Part shown: positions 35,874 to 45,115 of the stretch, in pieces
Position numbering within the stretch: the stretch's first letter is position 1
How the letters are laid out: each line of letters starts with the position of its first letter
Source of the DNA: UBA7067 sp051880615
GTDB taxonomy: Bacteria > Bacillota > Clostridia > Oscillospirales > Acutalibacteraceae
DNA: 64,000 nt
Assembly (NCBI GenBank): GCA_051880615.1
Contig: JBJEOH010000019.1
Span: forward strand, 62,001-126,000
Direction: 5' to 3'
Position numbers and translations under genes: made by a program
Notes under the pieces: model-generated
Told to the model about the DNA's origin: nothing
Database searches by the model: none
Seen by the model: the letters and a program-made list of their open reading frames with translations, nothing else

Positions 35874-37034
35874 CTAAGCATTTATTTTATACTTTGTCCT
35901 GTTCTTGTAATTTTCTTTTGACAGCAAACCGAGCGATGTGAACTTAATCACAAATGAGCGTATTGTTGCGTAGGCGGCATTACCGTAGTCTTTTTCAAGC
36001 TGTTTTGTCGAAAATTCACCTGTGCCGTAGCTTGACAGCACAAACTGCCACAGCTTTGATTCCTTTTCTGTTATTTTGCCCTGCCTGAGTGCTGATTTGT
36101 AAGCATCAATCACATCTGCTTTTATCTCCTGCTCCGGCAGCTTATTGTAAACCTCGTCAACAAAATATTTTAAAAAAGGCGTAACATCAAGCACTCCCGT
36201 CAGCTTATAATTATCTTCAACAAGCGTAAAAGCGTTATAGTATTTTTTTCGGCTGCTCATAATACAGCTTGAAAAAGGCACAAAAAGCGCTGTTTCATAA
36301 CCTCTTTGCACCAGAAACCACAAGTGAACCAGTCGAGCCATTCTGCCGTTGCCGTCAAAATACGGATGCAGATATTCCATATAAAAATGAACCATAGCCG
36401 CCTTAAGCAAATCATTGATTTCATCCTCGCTGTTTATAAAATCAACAAGAGCGCCCATACATTCGGGTAGTCTTTTGAAGTCAATTCCCGAATGTTCAAC
36501 CTGTGACCCGACAACAAAAACGCTGTCGTGGCGGTATAAGCAGCTGTCTTTCAGTGCATTTTCACCGTCAAGAAAATCCCCTGCCGTCATCATATATAGC
36601 TTGTGAATATTGTCCTCGGTGATTCTATTGTTGATGTCAGCTATAAATTCAAAGCCTTTTTTCTGACCGAGTATTCTGCTTTCCTCCTCGTCCTGTGGAG
36701 CAAGTCCTTTCAGAATATTGCGGACGCTGTTCCTGTCAAAATCAATACTCTCAATCGCCGAGCTTGAAATTATTTCATTCTCAACAGCCTTTAAGCTGTA
36801 ACCGCTGTTTTGAGGGTGCAAAAGCAGCTTTACCGTATTGAGGCTGATTCCTGCATAGCTTTCGAGATAAACAATTTTCCTGCCGTTGAAATCCTCTAAT
36901 GGTATTTCCTTGAAAAACATATTCTTTAAGCTTTCAATGAACTCGTCAAAATCTTCGGGATATTTGTATTTAAGCTTTTTCAGATTCAGAAAATATTTGT
37001 CATTAAGCATAGTCGTAAACTTTGCAATATCCAT
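35874..37034 (-). CDS. Fic-domain protein (probable AMP-transferase) with winged-helix C-terminus
   Basis: A 386-residue protein. The catalytic loop HPYFDGNGRMAR at 223-234 matches the Fic consensus, so transfer of a nucleotide monophosphate from ATP to a target hydroxyl is likely. An SSAIES segment at 91-96 resembles the inhibitory (S/T)xxxE(G/N) helix, with Ser in place of Gly/Asn, so it is probably a self-inhibited class II type. The last 90 residues look like a winged helix. No antitoxin gene is adjacent, consistent with internal inhibition. The target is unknown. Confidence 0.9.
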   Translation of the reverse strand: MDIAKFTTMLNDKYFLNLKKLKYKYPEDFDEFIESLKNMFFKEIPLEDFNGRKIVYLESYAGISLNTVKLLLHPQNSGYSLKAVENEIISSSAIESIDFDRNSVRNILKGLAPQDEEESRILGQKKGFEFIADINNRITEDNIHKLYMMTAGDFLDGENALKDSCLYRHDSVFVVGSQVEHSGIDFKRLPECMGALVDFINSEDEINDLLKAAMVHFYMEYLHPYFDGNGRMARLVHLWFLVQRGYETALFVPFSSCIMSSRKKYYNAFTLVEDNYKLTGVLDVTPFLKYFVDEVYNKLPEQEIKADVIDAYKSALRQGKITEKESKLWQFVLSSYGTGEFSTKQLEKDYGNAAYATIRSFVIKFTSLGLLSKENYKNRTKYKINA

Positions 37035-37142
37035 ATTAAGCCTCCTGATTGATATTTATTAGTATCAATTAGTATCAGTATACAGAACATAATTTATTCT
37101 GTCAAGACAGAAAAAAGACTGAAGTGCTTGTAAAATGATATA

Positions 37143-37200
37143 ATCCCCTTAAAGTAGACACTTGAAATAACAAAAACTTTCAAGACTACACTAAGGGGAT
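37143..37200. repeat. 58-bp imperfect palindrome, possible mobile-element remnant
   Basis: Left arm ATCCCCTTA...AGTAGACACTTGAAA and right arm TTTCAAGACTACAC...TAAGGGGAT pair almost throughout, around a short A-rich centre. It could be a small non-autonomous element, paired ends of a decayed IS, or a strong RNA hairpin. No T run follows, which argues against a terminator. Confidence 0.6.
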
Positions 37201-37222
37201 TGTTTCATATCTTAATTCAAAA

Positions 37223-37242
37223 GCCGCATAGCGGCGACAACC
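37223..37242. repeat. GGTTGTCGCCGC-core repeat, copy 3 (reverse orientation)
   Basis: GCCGCATAGCGGCGACAACC contains the core next to a GCCGC/GCGGC hairpin and a pyrimidine tract (37243-37275), directly downstream of the 58-bp palindrome. Confidence 0.6.
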
Positions 37243-37293
37243 ATTTTTCTTCTTTCTTCTCTCTTATCTCTTCACTGCAAAACAAAGCGCCGC

Positions 37294-37815
37294 TTATGCC
37301 TTTTCCGGTTCGGGATATTCAACACCGAAGATTTCGGCTGTTACGCTCTTGATTACCTGCGGGTCAAGCGGCTTGTCGGCGTAGTCGGTGTCGCACTCAG
37401 CTATTTCGTTTACAACCTCCATACCCTCGGTGATTTTGCCAAAAGCGGCATACTGACCGTCAAGGTGCGGTGCGTTCTTGTGCATAATAAAGAACTGTGA
37501 GCCTGCGCTGTTCGGCATCATTGATCTCGCCATTGACAGCACTCCTTCGGTGTGCTTCAAATCGTTCTTAAAGCCGTTTGAGGAAAACTCGCCCTTAATG
37601 CTGTAGCCCGGTCCGCCTGTGCCTGTACCCTTAGGACAGCCGCCCTGAATCATAAAGCCGTAAATTACACGGTGAAAAGTCAGTCCGTTGTAAAAGCCTT
37701 TATTCACAAGGCTCAAAAAGTTATTTACCGTATTCGGTGCAATTTCAGGATAAAGCTCAGCCTTAAAGGTTTTGCCGTTCTCCATTGTAAATGTTACCAT
37801 CGGATTTTGTGACAT
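37294..37815 (-). CDS. Peptidyl-prolyl cis-trans isomerase, cyclophilin type
   Basis: A 173-residue cytosolic cyclophilin. FHRVIYGFMIQGG, GSQFFIMH and the LDGQYAAFGKI strand are the standard active-site blocks. No signal peptide or lipobox is present. It catalyses prolyl isomerisation during folding. It is monocistronic as far as can be seen. Confidence 0.95.
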   Translation of the reverse strand: MSQNPMVTFTMENGKTFKAELYPEIAPNTVNNFLSLVNKGFYNGLTFHRVIYGFMIQGGCPKGTGTGGPGYSIKGEFSSNGFKNDLKHTEGVLSMARSMMPNSAGSQFFIMHKNAPHLDGQYAAFGKITEGMEVVNEIAECDTDYADKPLDPQVIKSVTAEIFGVEYPEPEKA

Positions 37816-37891
37816 AAAAATCGTCCTTTCTGATTTTGAGTTATATATGAATATTATCCGTATAAAGCAATATTGTCAAGCTATTGTTTTA

Positions 37892-40663
37892 TCATTCAAT
37901 CGACTTGAGCGACTCGACCATATCAATATTCTTCATTTTAAAGTACATAAAGAAATTGACAATTATCGCAAACAGGAATGTAAGTCCGAGCGCATACAGA
38001 AAGCTCTGAAGCATTATCTCTCTGCCGAACATTACAATATCAACCTCAACCGTCTGAATTATAAAGCCTGTGAGGAATATACCAAGCACTAATCCTACCA
38101 AAGCGCCGATAACGGTGAGTATCACATTTTCGCGGTAGATATATCCGCTGACCTCACGGTTATAAAAGCCGAGAACCTTAATTGTTGCAATCTCTCTTGC
38201 GCGCTCGGCGATATTGATATTCGTGAGATTGTAAAGCACAACAAATGCAAGCGCACCTGCGCTGATTATCAGCACACAGACTACCATATTCAGCGTGCTG
38301 AGCATCCTCCTGAAATTATCAATGCCCGAATCGGTGTAGTTTACACTTACAATCTCACTGTCCTCAAGCAAATCCTGAGCCAGAGAGTCACGCTCCTCCT
38401 CGGTGTCATAGTTAAAGCTTGTGTTGAGCATATTGTATTTTACTGCTTCGCCGAAGCATTCACTGTAATAATTCGGCGTTATGTAAACATAGCTGTAAAG
38501 ATAGTTTTCGCATATTGCCGAAAGCTTTAGGGTAACAACACAGTCGTCAATATCCTTGATTCTGAACTCGTCGCCGATCTTCAGCCCCATAGTATTCGCA
38601 AGCTTTTCGCTCATAACACAGCCGTTGTCGGCAAGCTCAATCTTCTCTCGGGTCTGCCTGTTGTGCAAATCTATTGTTGCACGAAGCTTGTCGGGCTTTG
38701 AGGGAACAACAAGATAAGTGTCGCCGTATGTCGTATCGCTGTTATTGTCATAAACGGTTATTTCGTTCTGATATACAGGCATTGAGTTTTCCAGATTATA
38801 CCGAGCTGTCAGGCTGTCGATAAATTTATCGGCATCTTCACTTGTCTTGCTCTTTGAAAATACTACGCTCAGATTGTAGTTGTATACTTCTCCGAACTGC
38901 TTATCTACTATCCCGCCGATTGAGTCCATAAGACCGAACGCCGCCAGAATCAGCGCCGTACAGCCTGCAACACCGATAACTGTCATAAAGAATCTCGGCT
39001 TATATCTGAACAGGTTTCTCGCCGTAACCTTAGAGGTGAATTTCATTCTGTTCCAGATAAAGCCTATACGCTCCAGCAGATTCCGCTTGCCTGCTTTTGG
39101 CGTTTTCGGGCGCATAAGGCTTGCAGGAGTGCGATTAAGCTCACTGCGGCAGGTAAGCCACGACACAACCGCCGTACACAGCACCGCAACAACAAAGCCG
39201 CCTATGATATATCCCCACGGAATAACAGCGTCCATCGACTTGATGTGGTACATCATAGCGTAGGCGTTGAATATGATATTCGGCAAGGAAACACAACCGA
39301 GAACACAACCTATAGCACAGCCGAGAATTCCTGCGGTGGTTGAGTAGATGACATATTTTGAAATTATCGTTCCGTTTGAATAACCGAGAGCCTTGAATGT
39401 GCCGATTTCGGTTCTGCGTTCCTCAACCATTCTCGTCATTGTGGTAACGCAGACAAGAATTGCAACCAGCAGGAAGAATACAGGGAACACCGTCGCAACC
39501 GCATCAACTCGCCCTGAGTTGTCCTGAAATTCGGAATAACCCGGGCTGTCGTCCCTTGTTGTGACGAACGACTTCATATCGTCAAACTGTTCAAGCTTTT
39601 GCTGTGCGTCGCTGATGCCTTGCTTTTCCTGTGTAAATTGGAATGCAGCTTTTATTTTATTGCTTTTCCACTGTTCAAGCGCACAGTCAAGCTGAGTCTT
39701 AGCGCCTGCAATAAGCGCATTATTGCCGCTTGGTAAAACGGCATTCTCAAATTGCTTTTGCTGTGCCGTTATCTTTGAGTAAGCACCGTCAAGCTTGGTA
39801 TCTGTTTTGTCCATTGCAGTTTTTAGCTTGTCAATACCGTCGCGGATTTCCTGCCGCTTCGGCTCTATTTCCTTTTTATCAAAAACCTCAAGGCGATCGT
39901 CGCATACTGCTTCAAGGCGCTCGGTAAGAGTATCAATCTCCTTTATATACTCGTCGCTGTACGGGTAGCCGCCGTTTTGTGAAAAGTCCGATACAAGGTA
40001 AAGCTCGGTGTAGCGCTCGCTTGTAAAATCCTGCGGCAGTATCATCATATAGTATGATATTGTGCCGTTGCCGACGGTTGTTTTGCCCTTTTGGAAAGAG
40101 ATATAAAGCGGCGATTTCACCTTGCCGACTACGGTAAATTCGGTACATTCCAGCGGTATATCCTCTTCCTCGCCGCTTGTGCGCGACACAACCGTTTTTT
40201 CAAGCGATATTTTCGAGCCTATCTCTATCGGGTTGGCGTATGACGCGTCCTCAACAACAATTTCGCCCGATTTTTTCGGCAATCTGCCCTCTTCAAGCAA
40301 TGGAACATTGATTTTGTCGTCCTTGCCGAGGCTGTGCAGTCTTACTACGCTTTTCTTGCTGCCGTCGCTCATAACGGCGTCAGTAAAGTATCCCGCCTGA
40401 ACCTCGGCTATTCCCTGTGTTTTTGCAATTTCCGAAACATCGTCATCGTCAAAGCCGACGCTTGACACAAGACGGAAGTCCATCATATTCTGCTCGTGCG
40501 CATAGTTTACAAGAGTGTTTATCATTGACGGTCCTGCCGCCTTAACGCCTACAAAAAATCCGACACCGAGTCCGATTATCGCCAGAATGGAGAGAAACCT
40601 CGCCTTTGTGTCCCATATTTCCCGGAAAATATTTTTTAAAACTGAGCCTTTCAAATTAGTCAC
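37892..40663 (-). CDS. FtsX/MacB-type ABC transporter permease
   Basis: A 923-residue permease with one N-terminal helix, a large extracellular region (about 45-390) that includes a coiled-coil segment near 280-360, three helices (about 395-510), a fifth helix near 565, a second extracellular domain, and three final helices (about 790-915). This is the duplicated FtsX layout used by exporters of peptides, lipoproteins or drugs. The start is GTG at 40663, or TTG at 40654, which is better spaced from GGGGTGA. Its ATPase gene is immediately upstream. The substrate is unknown. Confidence 0.88.
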   Translation of the reverse strand: MTNLKGSVLKNIFREIWDTKARFLSILAIIGLGVGFFVGVKAAGPSMINTLVNYAHEQNMMDFRLVSSVGFDDDDVSEIAKTQGIAEVQAGYFTDAVMSDGSKKSVVRLHSLGKDDKINVPLLEEGRLPKKSGEIVVEDASYANPIEIGSKISLEKTVVSRTSGEEEDIPLECTEFTVVGKVKSPLYISFQKGKTTVGNGTISYYMMILPQDFTSERYTELYLVSDFSQNGGYPYSDEYIKEIDTLTERLEAVCDDRLEVFDKKEIEPKRQEIRDGIDKLKTAMDKTDTKLDGAYSKITAQQKQFENAVLPSGNNALIAGAKTQLDCALEQWKSNKIKAAFQFTQEKQGISDAQQKLEQFDDMKSFVTTRDDSPGYSEFQDNSGRVDAVATVFPVFFLLVAILVCVTTMTRMVEERRTEIGTFKALGYSNGTIISKYVIYSTTAGILGCAIGCVLGCVSLPNIIFNAYAMMYHIKSMDAVIPWGYIIGGFVVAVLCTAVVSWLTCRSELNRTPASLMRPKTPKAGKRNLLERIGFIWNRMKFTSKVTARNLFRYKPRFFMTVIGVAGCTALILAAFGLMDSIGGIVDKQFGEVYNYNLSVVFSKSKTSEDADKFIDSLTARYNLENSMPVYQNEITVYDNNSDTTYGDTYLVVPSKPDKLRATIDLHNRQTREKIELADNGCVMSEKLANTMGLKIGDEFRIKDIDDCVVTLKLSAICENYLYSYVYITPNYYSECFGEAVKYNMLNTSFNYDTEEERDSLAQDLLEDSEIVSVNYTDSGIDNFRRMLSTLNMVVCVLIISAGALAFVVLYNLTNINIAERAREIATIKVLGFYNREVSGYIYRENVILTVIGALVGLVLGIFLTGFIIQTVEVDIVMFGREIMLQSFLYALGLTFLFAIIVNFFMYFKMKNIDMVESLKSIE

Positions 40664-40685
40664 CCCTTTTTAGAAATACCGAAAA

Positions 40686-41390
40686 TCACCACTCGATATC
40701 CTCTACCGAAACCGGAGTCTTGTTAATTTCGTTGCTCGTTATCTTTCCGCTTTTCATTTTAATAACCCTGTCAGCCATCGGCGTTATCGCCGAGTTATGG
40801 GTTATCAGCACAACCGTCATACCGTCATTGCGGCATTTATCCTGCAAGAGCTTAAGTATGGTTTTGCCCGTATTGTAGTCAAGCGCACCTGTCGGCTCGT
40901 CGCACAAAAGGAGCTTCGGGCGCTTTGCAAGCGCTCTTGCTATCGACACTCTCTGCTGCTCGCCGCCCGAAAGCTGTGCAGGAAAGTTATTGATCCTGTC
41001 CTTAAGACCCACACTTTCAAGAGCCGAGAGTGCGTCCATCGGGTTCTTGCAAATCTGCGCGGCAAGCTCTACATTTTCCTTTGCCGTCAGGTTCGGCACA
41101 AGATTATAGAATTGAAACACAAAGCCGATGTCAAAGCGGCGGTAGGCTATAAGCTCCTTACCCTTTAGTGCAGTAATATCACGCCCGTCAACGGTTACGG
41201 TGCCGCTGCTTGCGCTGTCCATACCGCCGAGGATATTCAGCACCGTTGTTTTGCCCGCACCGCTTGAGCCGACAACAACCGCAAATTCACCCTCGTTAAT
41301 CTCAAAATTAACGCCGTCAAGCGCGTTGATTTCAATCTCACCCATTTTATATATCTTTTTTACATTCTCAAATTTTACAAGCTGAGGCAT
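40686..41390 (-). CDS. ABC transporter ATP-binding protein (LolD/MacB type)
   Basis: A 234-residue ATPase with Walker A GSSGAGKTT, signature LSGGEQQRVSIARAL, Walker B LLCDEPTGALD and H-loop ITHNS. These are typical of partners of FtsX-like permeases, one of which follows after 22 bases. AAGGAGAG precedes the ATG. No two-component system flanks it, so bacitracin- or bacteriocin-type sensing is not supported. Confidence 0.92.
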   Translation of the reverse strand: MPQLVKFENVKKIYKMGEIEINALDGVNFEINEGEFAVVVGSSGAGKTTVLNILGGMDSASSGTVTVDGRDITALKGKELIAYRRFDIGFVFQFYNLVPNLTAKENVELAAQICKNPMDALSALESVGLKDRINNFPAQLSGGEQQRVSIARALAKRPKLLLCDEPTGALDYNTGKTILKLLQDKCRNDGMTVVLITHNSAITPMADRVIKMKSGKITSNEINKTPVSVEDIEW

Positions 41391-41476
41391 AATTATCGCT
41401 CTCCTTGTGTGTTTTGTGGTTTATTGGATAATTATATCATTTTTTAGGAAATAATGGTTTCCAAATTGTTAAAAAA

Positions 41477-41501
41477 GTCCTCCTTGTTAAAAAAGGAGGA
41501 C
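41477..41501 (-). terminator. Terminator of the ABC-F gene
   Basis: GTCCTCCTT and AAGGAGGAC pair perfectly around seven bases. On the minus strand the hairpin is followed by TTTTTT. Confidence 0.9.
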
Positions 41502-41510
41502 AGAGAAATT

Positions 41511-43115
41511 TTAATTTCTTGTAAGCTTATTCTGTTCGAGGTACTCGTCATAGCTCTGGGTTATATCCTGTATACCCTGAGGCTTGATGAAGATTATTCT
41601 GTTTGCAACCGTTGAGATAAACTCATGGTCGTGAGATGAGAACAAAACGATGCCCTTGAAGTTTGTAAGTCCGTTATTTACGGCTGTTATTGACTCAAGG
41701 TCAAGGTGGTTTGTCGGCTGATCAAGCACAAGCACATTTGAACCGAACATCATCATTCTTGCGAGCATACATCTTACCTTTTCTCCGCCCGACAGCACCT
41801 TTACAGGCTTGAAAACATCCTCGCCCGAGAACAACATTCTACCGAGGAAGCCTCTCAGATATGTTTCTGTCCTGTCGTTGCTTTGGTTATAGTCACCCAG
41901 CCACTCGAGAATACTCTTGTCGCAGCCGTCAAAATATGAGGTATTGTCAAGCGGAAAGTACGACTGGCTTGTGCTGACGCCCCATTTATAGCTGCCCTCG
42001 TCAGGCTCAAGATTGCCCATAAGAATTTCAAAGAGGGTTGTAATTGCAATTTCATTCTCGCACAGGAATGCAATCTTGTTGCCCTTTTCAACTCTGAACG
42101 ACACATTGTCGAGCACTTTAACGCCGTCAACTGTTTTTGAAAGTCCCTCTACCGTCAGAATTTCCTTGCCGACCTCTCTGTCCTGCGTAAAGCCGACAAA
42201 CGGATAGCGGCGGCTTGACGCCGGCATCTCCTCAACAGTCAGCTTTTCAAGCAGTTTCTTTCTTGAGGTTGCCTGCTTTGACTTTGACTTATTCGCTGAA
42301 AAGCGCTGAATAAAGCTTTGCAGCTCTTTTATCTTTTCCTCTGCCTTTTTATTCTGCTGCTTCATCATAGCCTGCATCATCTGGCTGGACTCATACCAGA
42401 ATTCATAGTTGCCGACATACATTTTTATCTTTGTGTAGTCAACATCAACTATATGCGTGCAGACGGTATTTAAGAAGTGGCGGTCGTGGCTTACAACAAT
42501 TACTGTACCCTCGTAGTCGAGCAGGAAATCCTCAAGCCAGTTTATCGCCATAACATCGAGGTTGTTCGTAGGCTCATCGAGAAGGATAATATCGGGATTG
42601 CCGAAAAGTGCCTGTGCGAGCAGCACCTTGACCTTTTCGTTACCTGTAAGCGAGCTCATCTGCGAATAGAGCAGGCTCTCGTCAAGCCCTAAGCCCTGTA
42701 TAAGCTTTGAAGCGTCACTTTCAGCCTCCCAGCCGTCAAGCTCGGCAAACTCCGCCTCAAGCTCAGAGGCACGAAGTCCGTCCTCGTCGCTGAAGTCGGG
42801 CTTTGCGTAAATCTCGTCCTTTTCCTTCATAATATCGTAAAGCTTTTTGTTGCCGTAGATTACGGTATCAAGAACGGTGTATGCGTCGAACGCAAAGTGG
42901 TCCTGCTTAAGTACAGACATTCGCACATCGTCGGGGATTGTGATTTCACCCTTTGAGGTTTCAAGCTCGCCGGAGAGAAGCTTTAAAAAGGTGGATTTAC
43001 CTGCGCCGTTTGCCCCGATAATACCATAGCAGTTACCGGGAGTGAATTTAAGGTTTACATCAGTAAACAGCGGCTGTCCGCTGAAGTTAAGACTTACATC
43101 GGTTACGGTTATCAT
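41511..43115 (-). CDS. ABC-F family ATPase
   Basis: A 534-residue soluble protein with two ABC domains and no membrane segment; ABC-F proteins act on the ribosome. The first domain has Walker A GANGAGKST, a degenerate signature LTGNEKVKVLL and Walker B IILLDEPTNNLD. The linker (about 245-305) is rich in Lys and Gln. The second domain has LSGGEKVRCML and VLVLDQPTNHLD, with Asp-Gln replacing the usual Asp-Glu, so the second catalytic site may be altered. Start at ATG 43115 with GGAAG upstream; a longer TTG frame is rejected. The closest type is YkpA/YbiT-like; antibiotic protection is not implied. Confidence 0.9.
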   Translation of the reverse strand: MITVTDVSLNFSGQPLFTDVNLKFTPGNCYGIIGANGAGKSTFLKLLSGELETSKGEITIPDDVRMSVLKQDHFAFDAYTVLDTVIYGNKKLYDIMKEKDEIYAKPDFSDEDGLRASELEAEFAELDGWEAESDASKLIQGLGLDESLLYSQMSSLTGNEKVKVLLAQALFGNPDIILLDEPTNNLDVMAINWLEDFLLDYEGTVIVVSHDRHFLNTVCTHIVDVDYTKIKMYVGNYEFWYESSQMMQAMMKQQNKKAEEKIKELQSFIQRFSANKSKSKQATSRKKLLEKLTVEEMPASSRRYPFVGFTQDREVGKEILTVEGLSKTVDGVKVLDNVSFRVEKGNKIAFLCENEIAITTLFEILMGNLEPDEGSYKWGVSTSQSYFPLDNTSYFDGCDKSILEWLGDYNQSNDRTETYLRGFLGRMLFSGEDVFKPVKVLSGGEKVRCMLARMMMFGSNVLVLDQPTNHLDLESITAVNNGLTNFKGIVLFSSHDHEFISTVANRIIFIKPQGIQDITQSYDEYLEQNKLTRN

Positions 43116-43261
43116 ATTTTTCTTCCTTTCCTTTGACAATGATTGGGAATATGCTTTCCTGTATTATATTGAATCCATAACCCATATTATCCGATATTTT
43201 GCTGTAAAGTGCAAGGGGTTAAGTGTAATCGTTATAAAAAAATTCAAATTCCGCCAAAAAA

Positions 43262-43287
43262 ACGGCAGACGGTTAGCCGCCTGCCGT
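43262..43287 (-). terminator. Terminator of the GH13 gene
   Basis: ACGGCAG and CTGCCGT pair, with additional inner GG/CC pairs. On the minus strand a long T run follows. Confidence 0.85.
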
Positions 43288-43313
43288 ATGGTTTATATTA
43301 AATTTCGTACAGC

Positions 43314-44918
43314 TTAAAGCTCCTGCGAAAGTACTGCCTTCAATTCGCCTGTTGACTGCTTATAAACAACGATTTCATCGCCTGTTTCGCAGTCCTGAGT
43401 TATTGCGACAATTCTGCCCTCGCTGCCATCAGCTCTGCGCACAGCATCGCCAAGCTCAGGCTTTTTAACCTCAACCTGCGGTGCTTCGCTCTCGGCCTTG
43501 GTTTCCTGCTCCGGCGCTGTTTGCTGTTTCGGCGCTTCGTTAGCGCTTTCGCCGTTGTATTCAATCTTAAAGTCGCCGTTATTCAGCACAAGGATCCTCG
43601 CACTGTTGGCAGGTATGCTTATTTCAACATAGCCTGAAGCGGCAAAGGTCTGGTTATCGTTCAGAACATCTGTAAGGGTGCTGTAGCCGCCGTCGATATT
43701 AAAGCCGATTTTCTCATCGTGGTCGCAGAGGTTAAACGCAACATAAACCGTCTGACCCTCTGCTCTGCGGCAGAACACAAGCTGTTCGTTCTTAATAATC
43801 GTATTTTCAAAGCTGCCGTCCTTAATTGCAGGAAGCTTACGGCGTATATAACCGAGCTTTGCAATATATTTGCACAGCTCATCGTCCTTATTCGGGATAT
43901 TATTGATGTCAAGGCATGGGCGCAGCACAGCGTCGCTGTTCCATGTGCGCTGACCCTCTATGCCCCATTCACTGCCGTAATAAATTGACGGTGCGCCCGG
44001 CATTGTATACATAACCGCATAGCAGTTTTTAAGGTGACGCTTATCCTTCAAATTGCTGGCAAGACGGTTTACATCGTGATTATCAAGGAAGTTGTAGGTG
44101 TAAATATTCTTGTAAATTCCGCCGTTTGCAAACTGTCTTTGCAGTGAATGTGCAATCTCAAAATAGTTATGGTCGTTGTGTGAGGAATAAATGCCCTTGT
44201 AGCACTCATAGTTTGTAACACTGTCGAGCATTTCAGGATTTGCCCAACGGCTGTAATCGCCGTGAATAATCTCGCCCATAAGCCAGAAGTCGCTTTTCTT
44301 GCTCTTGCAGAATGAGCGTAAGCGGCGGAAAAAGTCAAAGTCAATGCAGTCTGCCGCATCAAGGCGCAGTCCGTCAATTCCGAATTCGTCCATCCACATT
44401 TCAACAGCGCCGATAAGGTGGTCTACAACAGCAGGGTTGCGCAGATTGAGCTTTACAAGATCATAGTGACCGTTCCAGCCCTCATACCAGAACGGGTCGC
44501 CGCAAGGACTGCTGCCGCCGAAATTGAGATTGTGAAACCATGAGCAGTACTCGCTGCCCTGTCCCTTTTCCTGAACATCCTTAAACGCCCAGAACTCTCG
44601 TCCTACATGATTGAACACGCCGTCAAGCACTATCTTTATGCCGTTTGCGTGAAGCTCGTCGCAGATTGCCTTGAACGACGCATTATCACCAAGACGAGTG
44701 TCAACCCTGTAATAATCCTTTGTGTCGTAGCCGTGCTTGGTAGAATCAAATATCGGGCCGAGATAAAGCGCATTTACATTCAAAGCACGAAGATGCGGTA
44801 TCCACTCCTTTATTTTATCAAGGCGGTATTCCTGCTTGCAATCGTTATATTCGGGTGCTCCGCAAAAACCGATTGGATAAATCTGATAAAATACTGCCTC
44901 GTTAACCCAACTTCCCAT
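43314..44918 (-). CDS. Intracellular GH13 alpha-amylase-family enzyme with extra C-terminal domain
   Basis: A 534-residue enzyme without a signal peptide, probably acting on maltodextrins imported after extracellular starch breakdown. Catalytic blocks are GVFNHVG, nucleophile Asp in DGLRLDAAD, acid Glu in LMGEIIHG and NFLDNHDVNR. A Glu/Ala/Pro-rich linker (about 465-490) leads to a 45-residue C-terminal unit (GDAVRRADGSEGRIV to AVLSQEL) that recalls DUF1653-type folds but is not firmly assigned. The start at 44918 follows TGAGGTGATAGAA. Cyclomaltodextrinase, neopullulanase or alpha-amylase activity cannot be told apart here. Confidence 0.86.
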   Translation of the reverse strand: MGSWVNEAVFYQIYPIGFCGAPEYNDCKQEYRLDKIKEWIPHLRALNVNALYLGPIFDSTKHGYDTKDYYRVDTRLGDNASFKAICDELHANGIKIVLDGVFNHVGREFWAFKDVQEKGQGSEYCSWFHNLNFGGSSPCGDPFWYEGWNGHYDLVKLNLRNPAVVDHLIGAVEMWMDEFGIDGLRLDAADCIDFDFFRRLRSFCKSKKSDFWLMGEIIHGDYSRWANPEMLDSVTNYECYKGIYSSHNDHNYFEIAHSLQRQFANGGIYKNIYTYNFLDNHDVNRLASNLKDKRHLKNCYAVMYTMPGAPSIYYGSEWGIEGQRTWNSDAVLRPCLDINNIPNKDDELCKYIAKLGYIRRKLPAIKDGSFENTIIKNEQLVFCRRAEGQTVYVAFNLCDHDEKIGFNIDGGYSTLTDVLNDNQTFAASGYVEISIPANSARILVLNNGDFKIEYNGESANEAPKQQTAPEQETKAESEAPQVEVKKPELGDAVRRADGSEGRIVAITQDCETGDEIVVYKQSTGELKAVLSQEL

Positions 44919-45011
44919 TTCTATCACCTCAGAAAAATTTTCCATATTATAGCATATGTGTCTATATTTTGCAAGCTTTTTATTCAATTATTTGTTATTT
45001 TTGTATTATTC

Positions 45012-45040
45012 TTGCGTTTCCTAAATATATGTGGTACAAT
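45012..45040 (+). promoter_or_regulatory. Sigma-A-type promoter of ppa
   Basis: TTGCGT at 45012-45017 and TACAAT at 45035-45040 are separated by 17 bases, with TGTGG before the -10. Confidence 0.65.
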
Positions 45041-45115
45041 GAAAGCAATAATAATAAACGATTTTATCCACCTTACAGTCAATCACTACACCGAGAGAAA
45101 GGAATGTTATTTATT

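Noticed and set aside
35874..37034. Fic/antitoxin (toxin-antitoxin) module
   Set aside because: No small antitoxin gene is adjacent, and the protein carries its own inhibitory-like segment.
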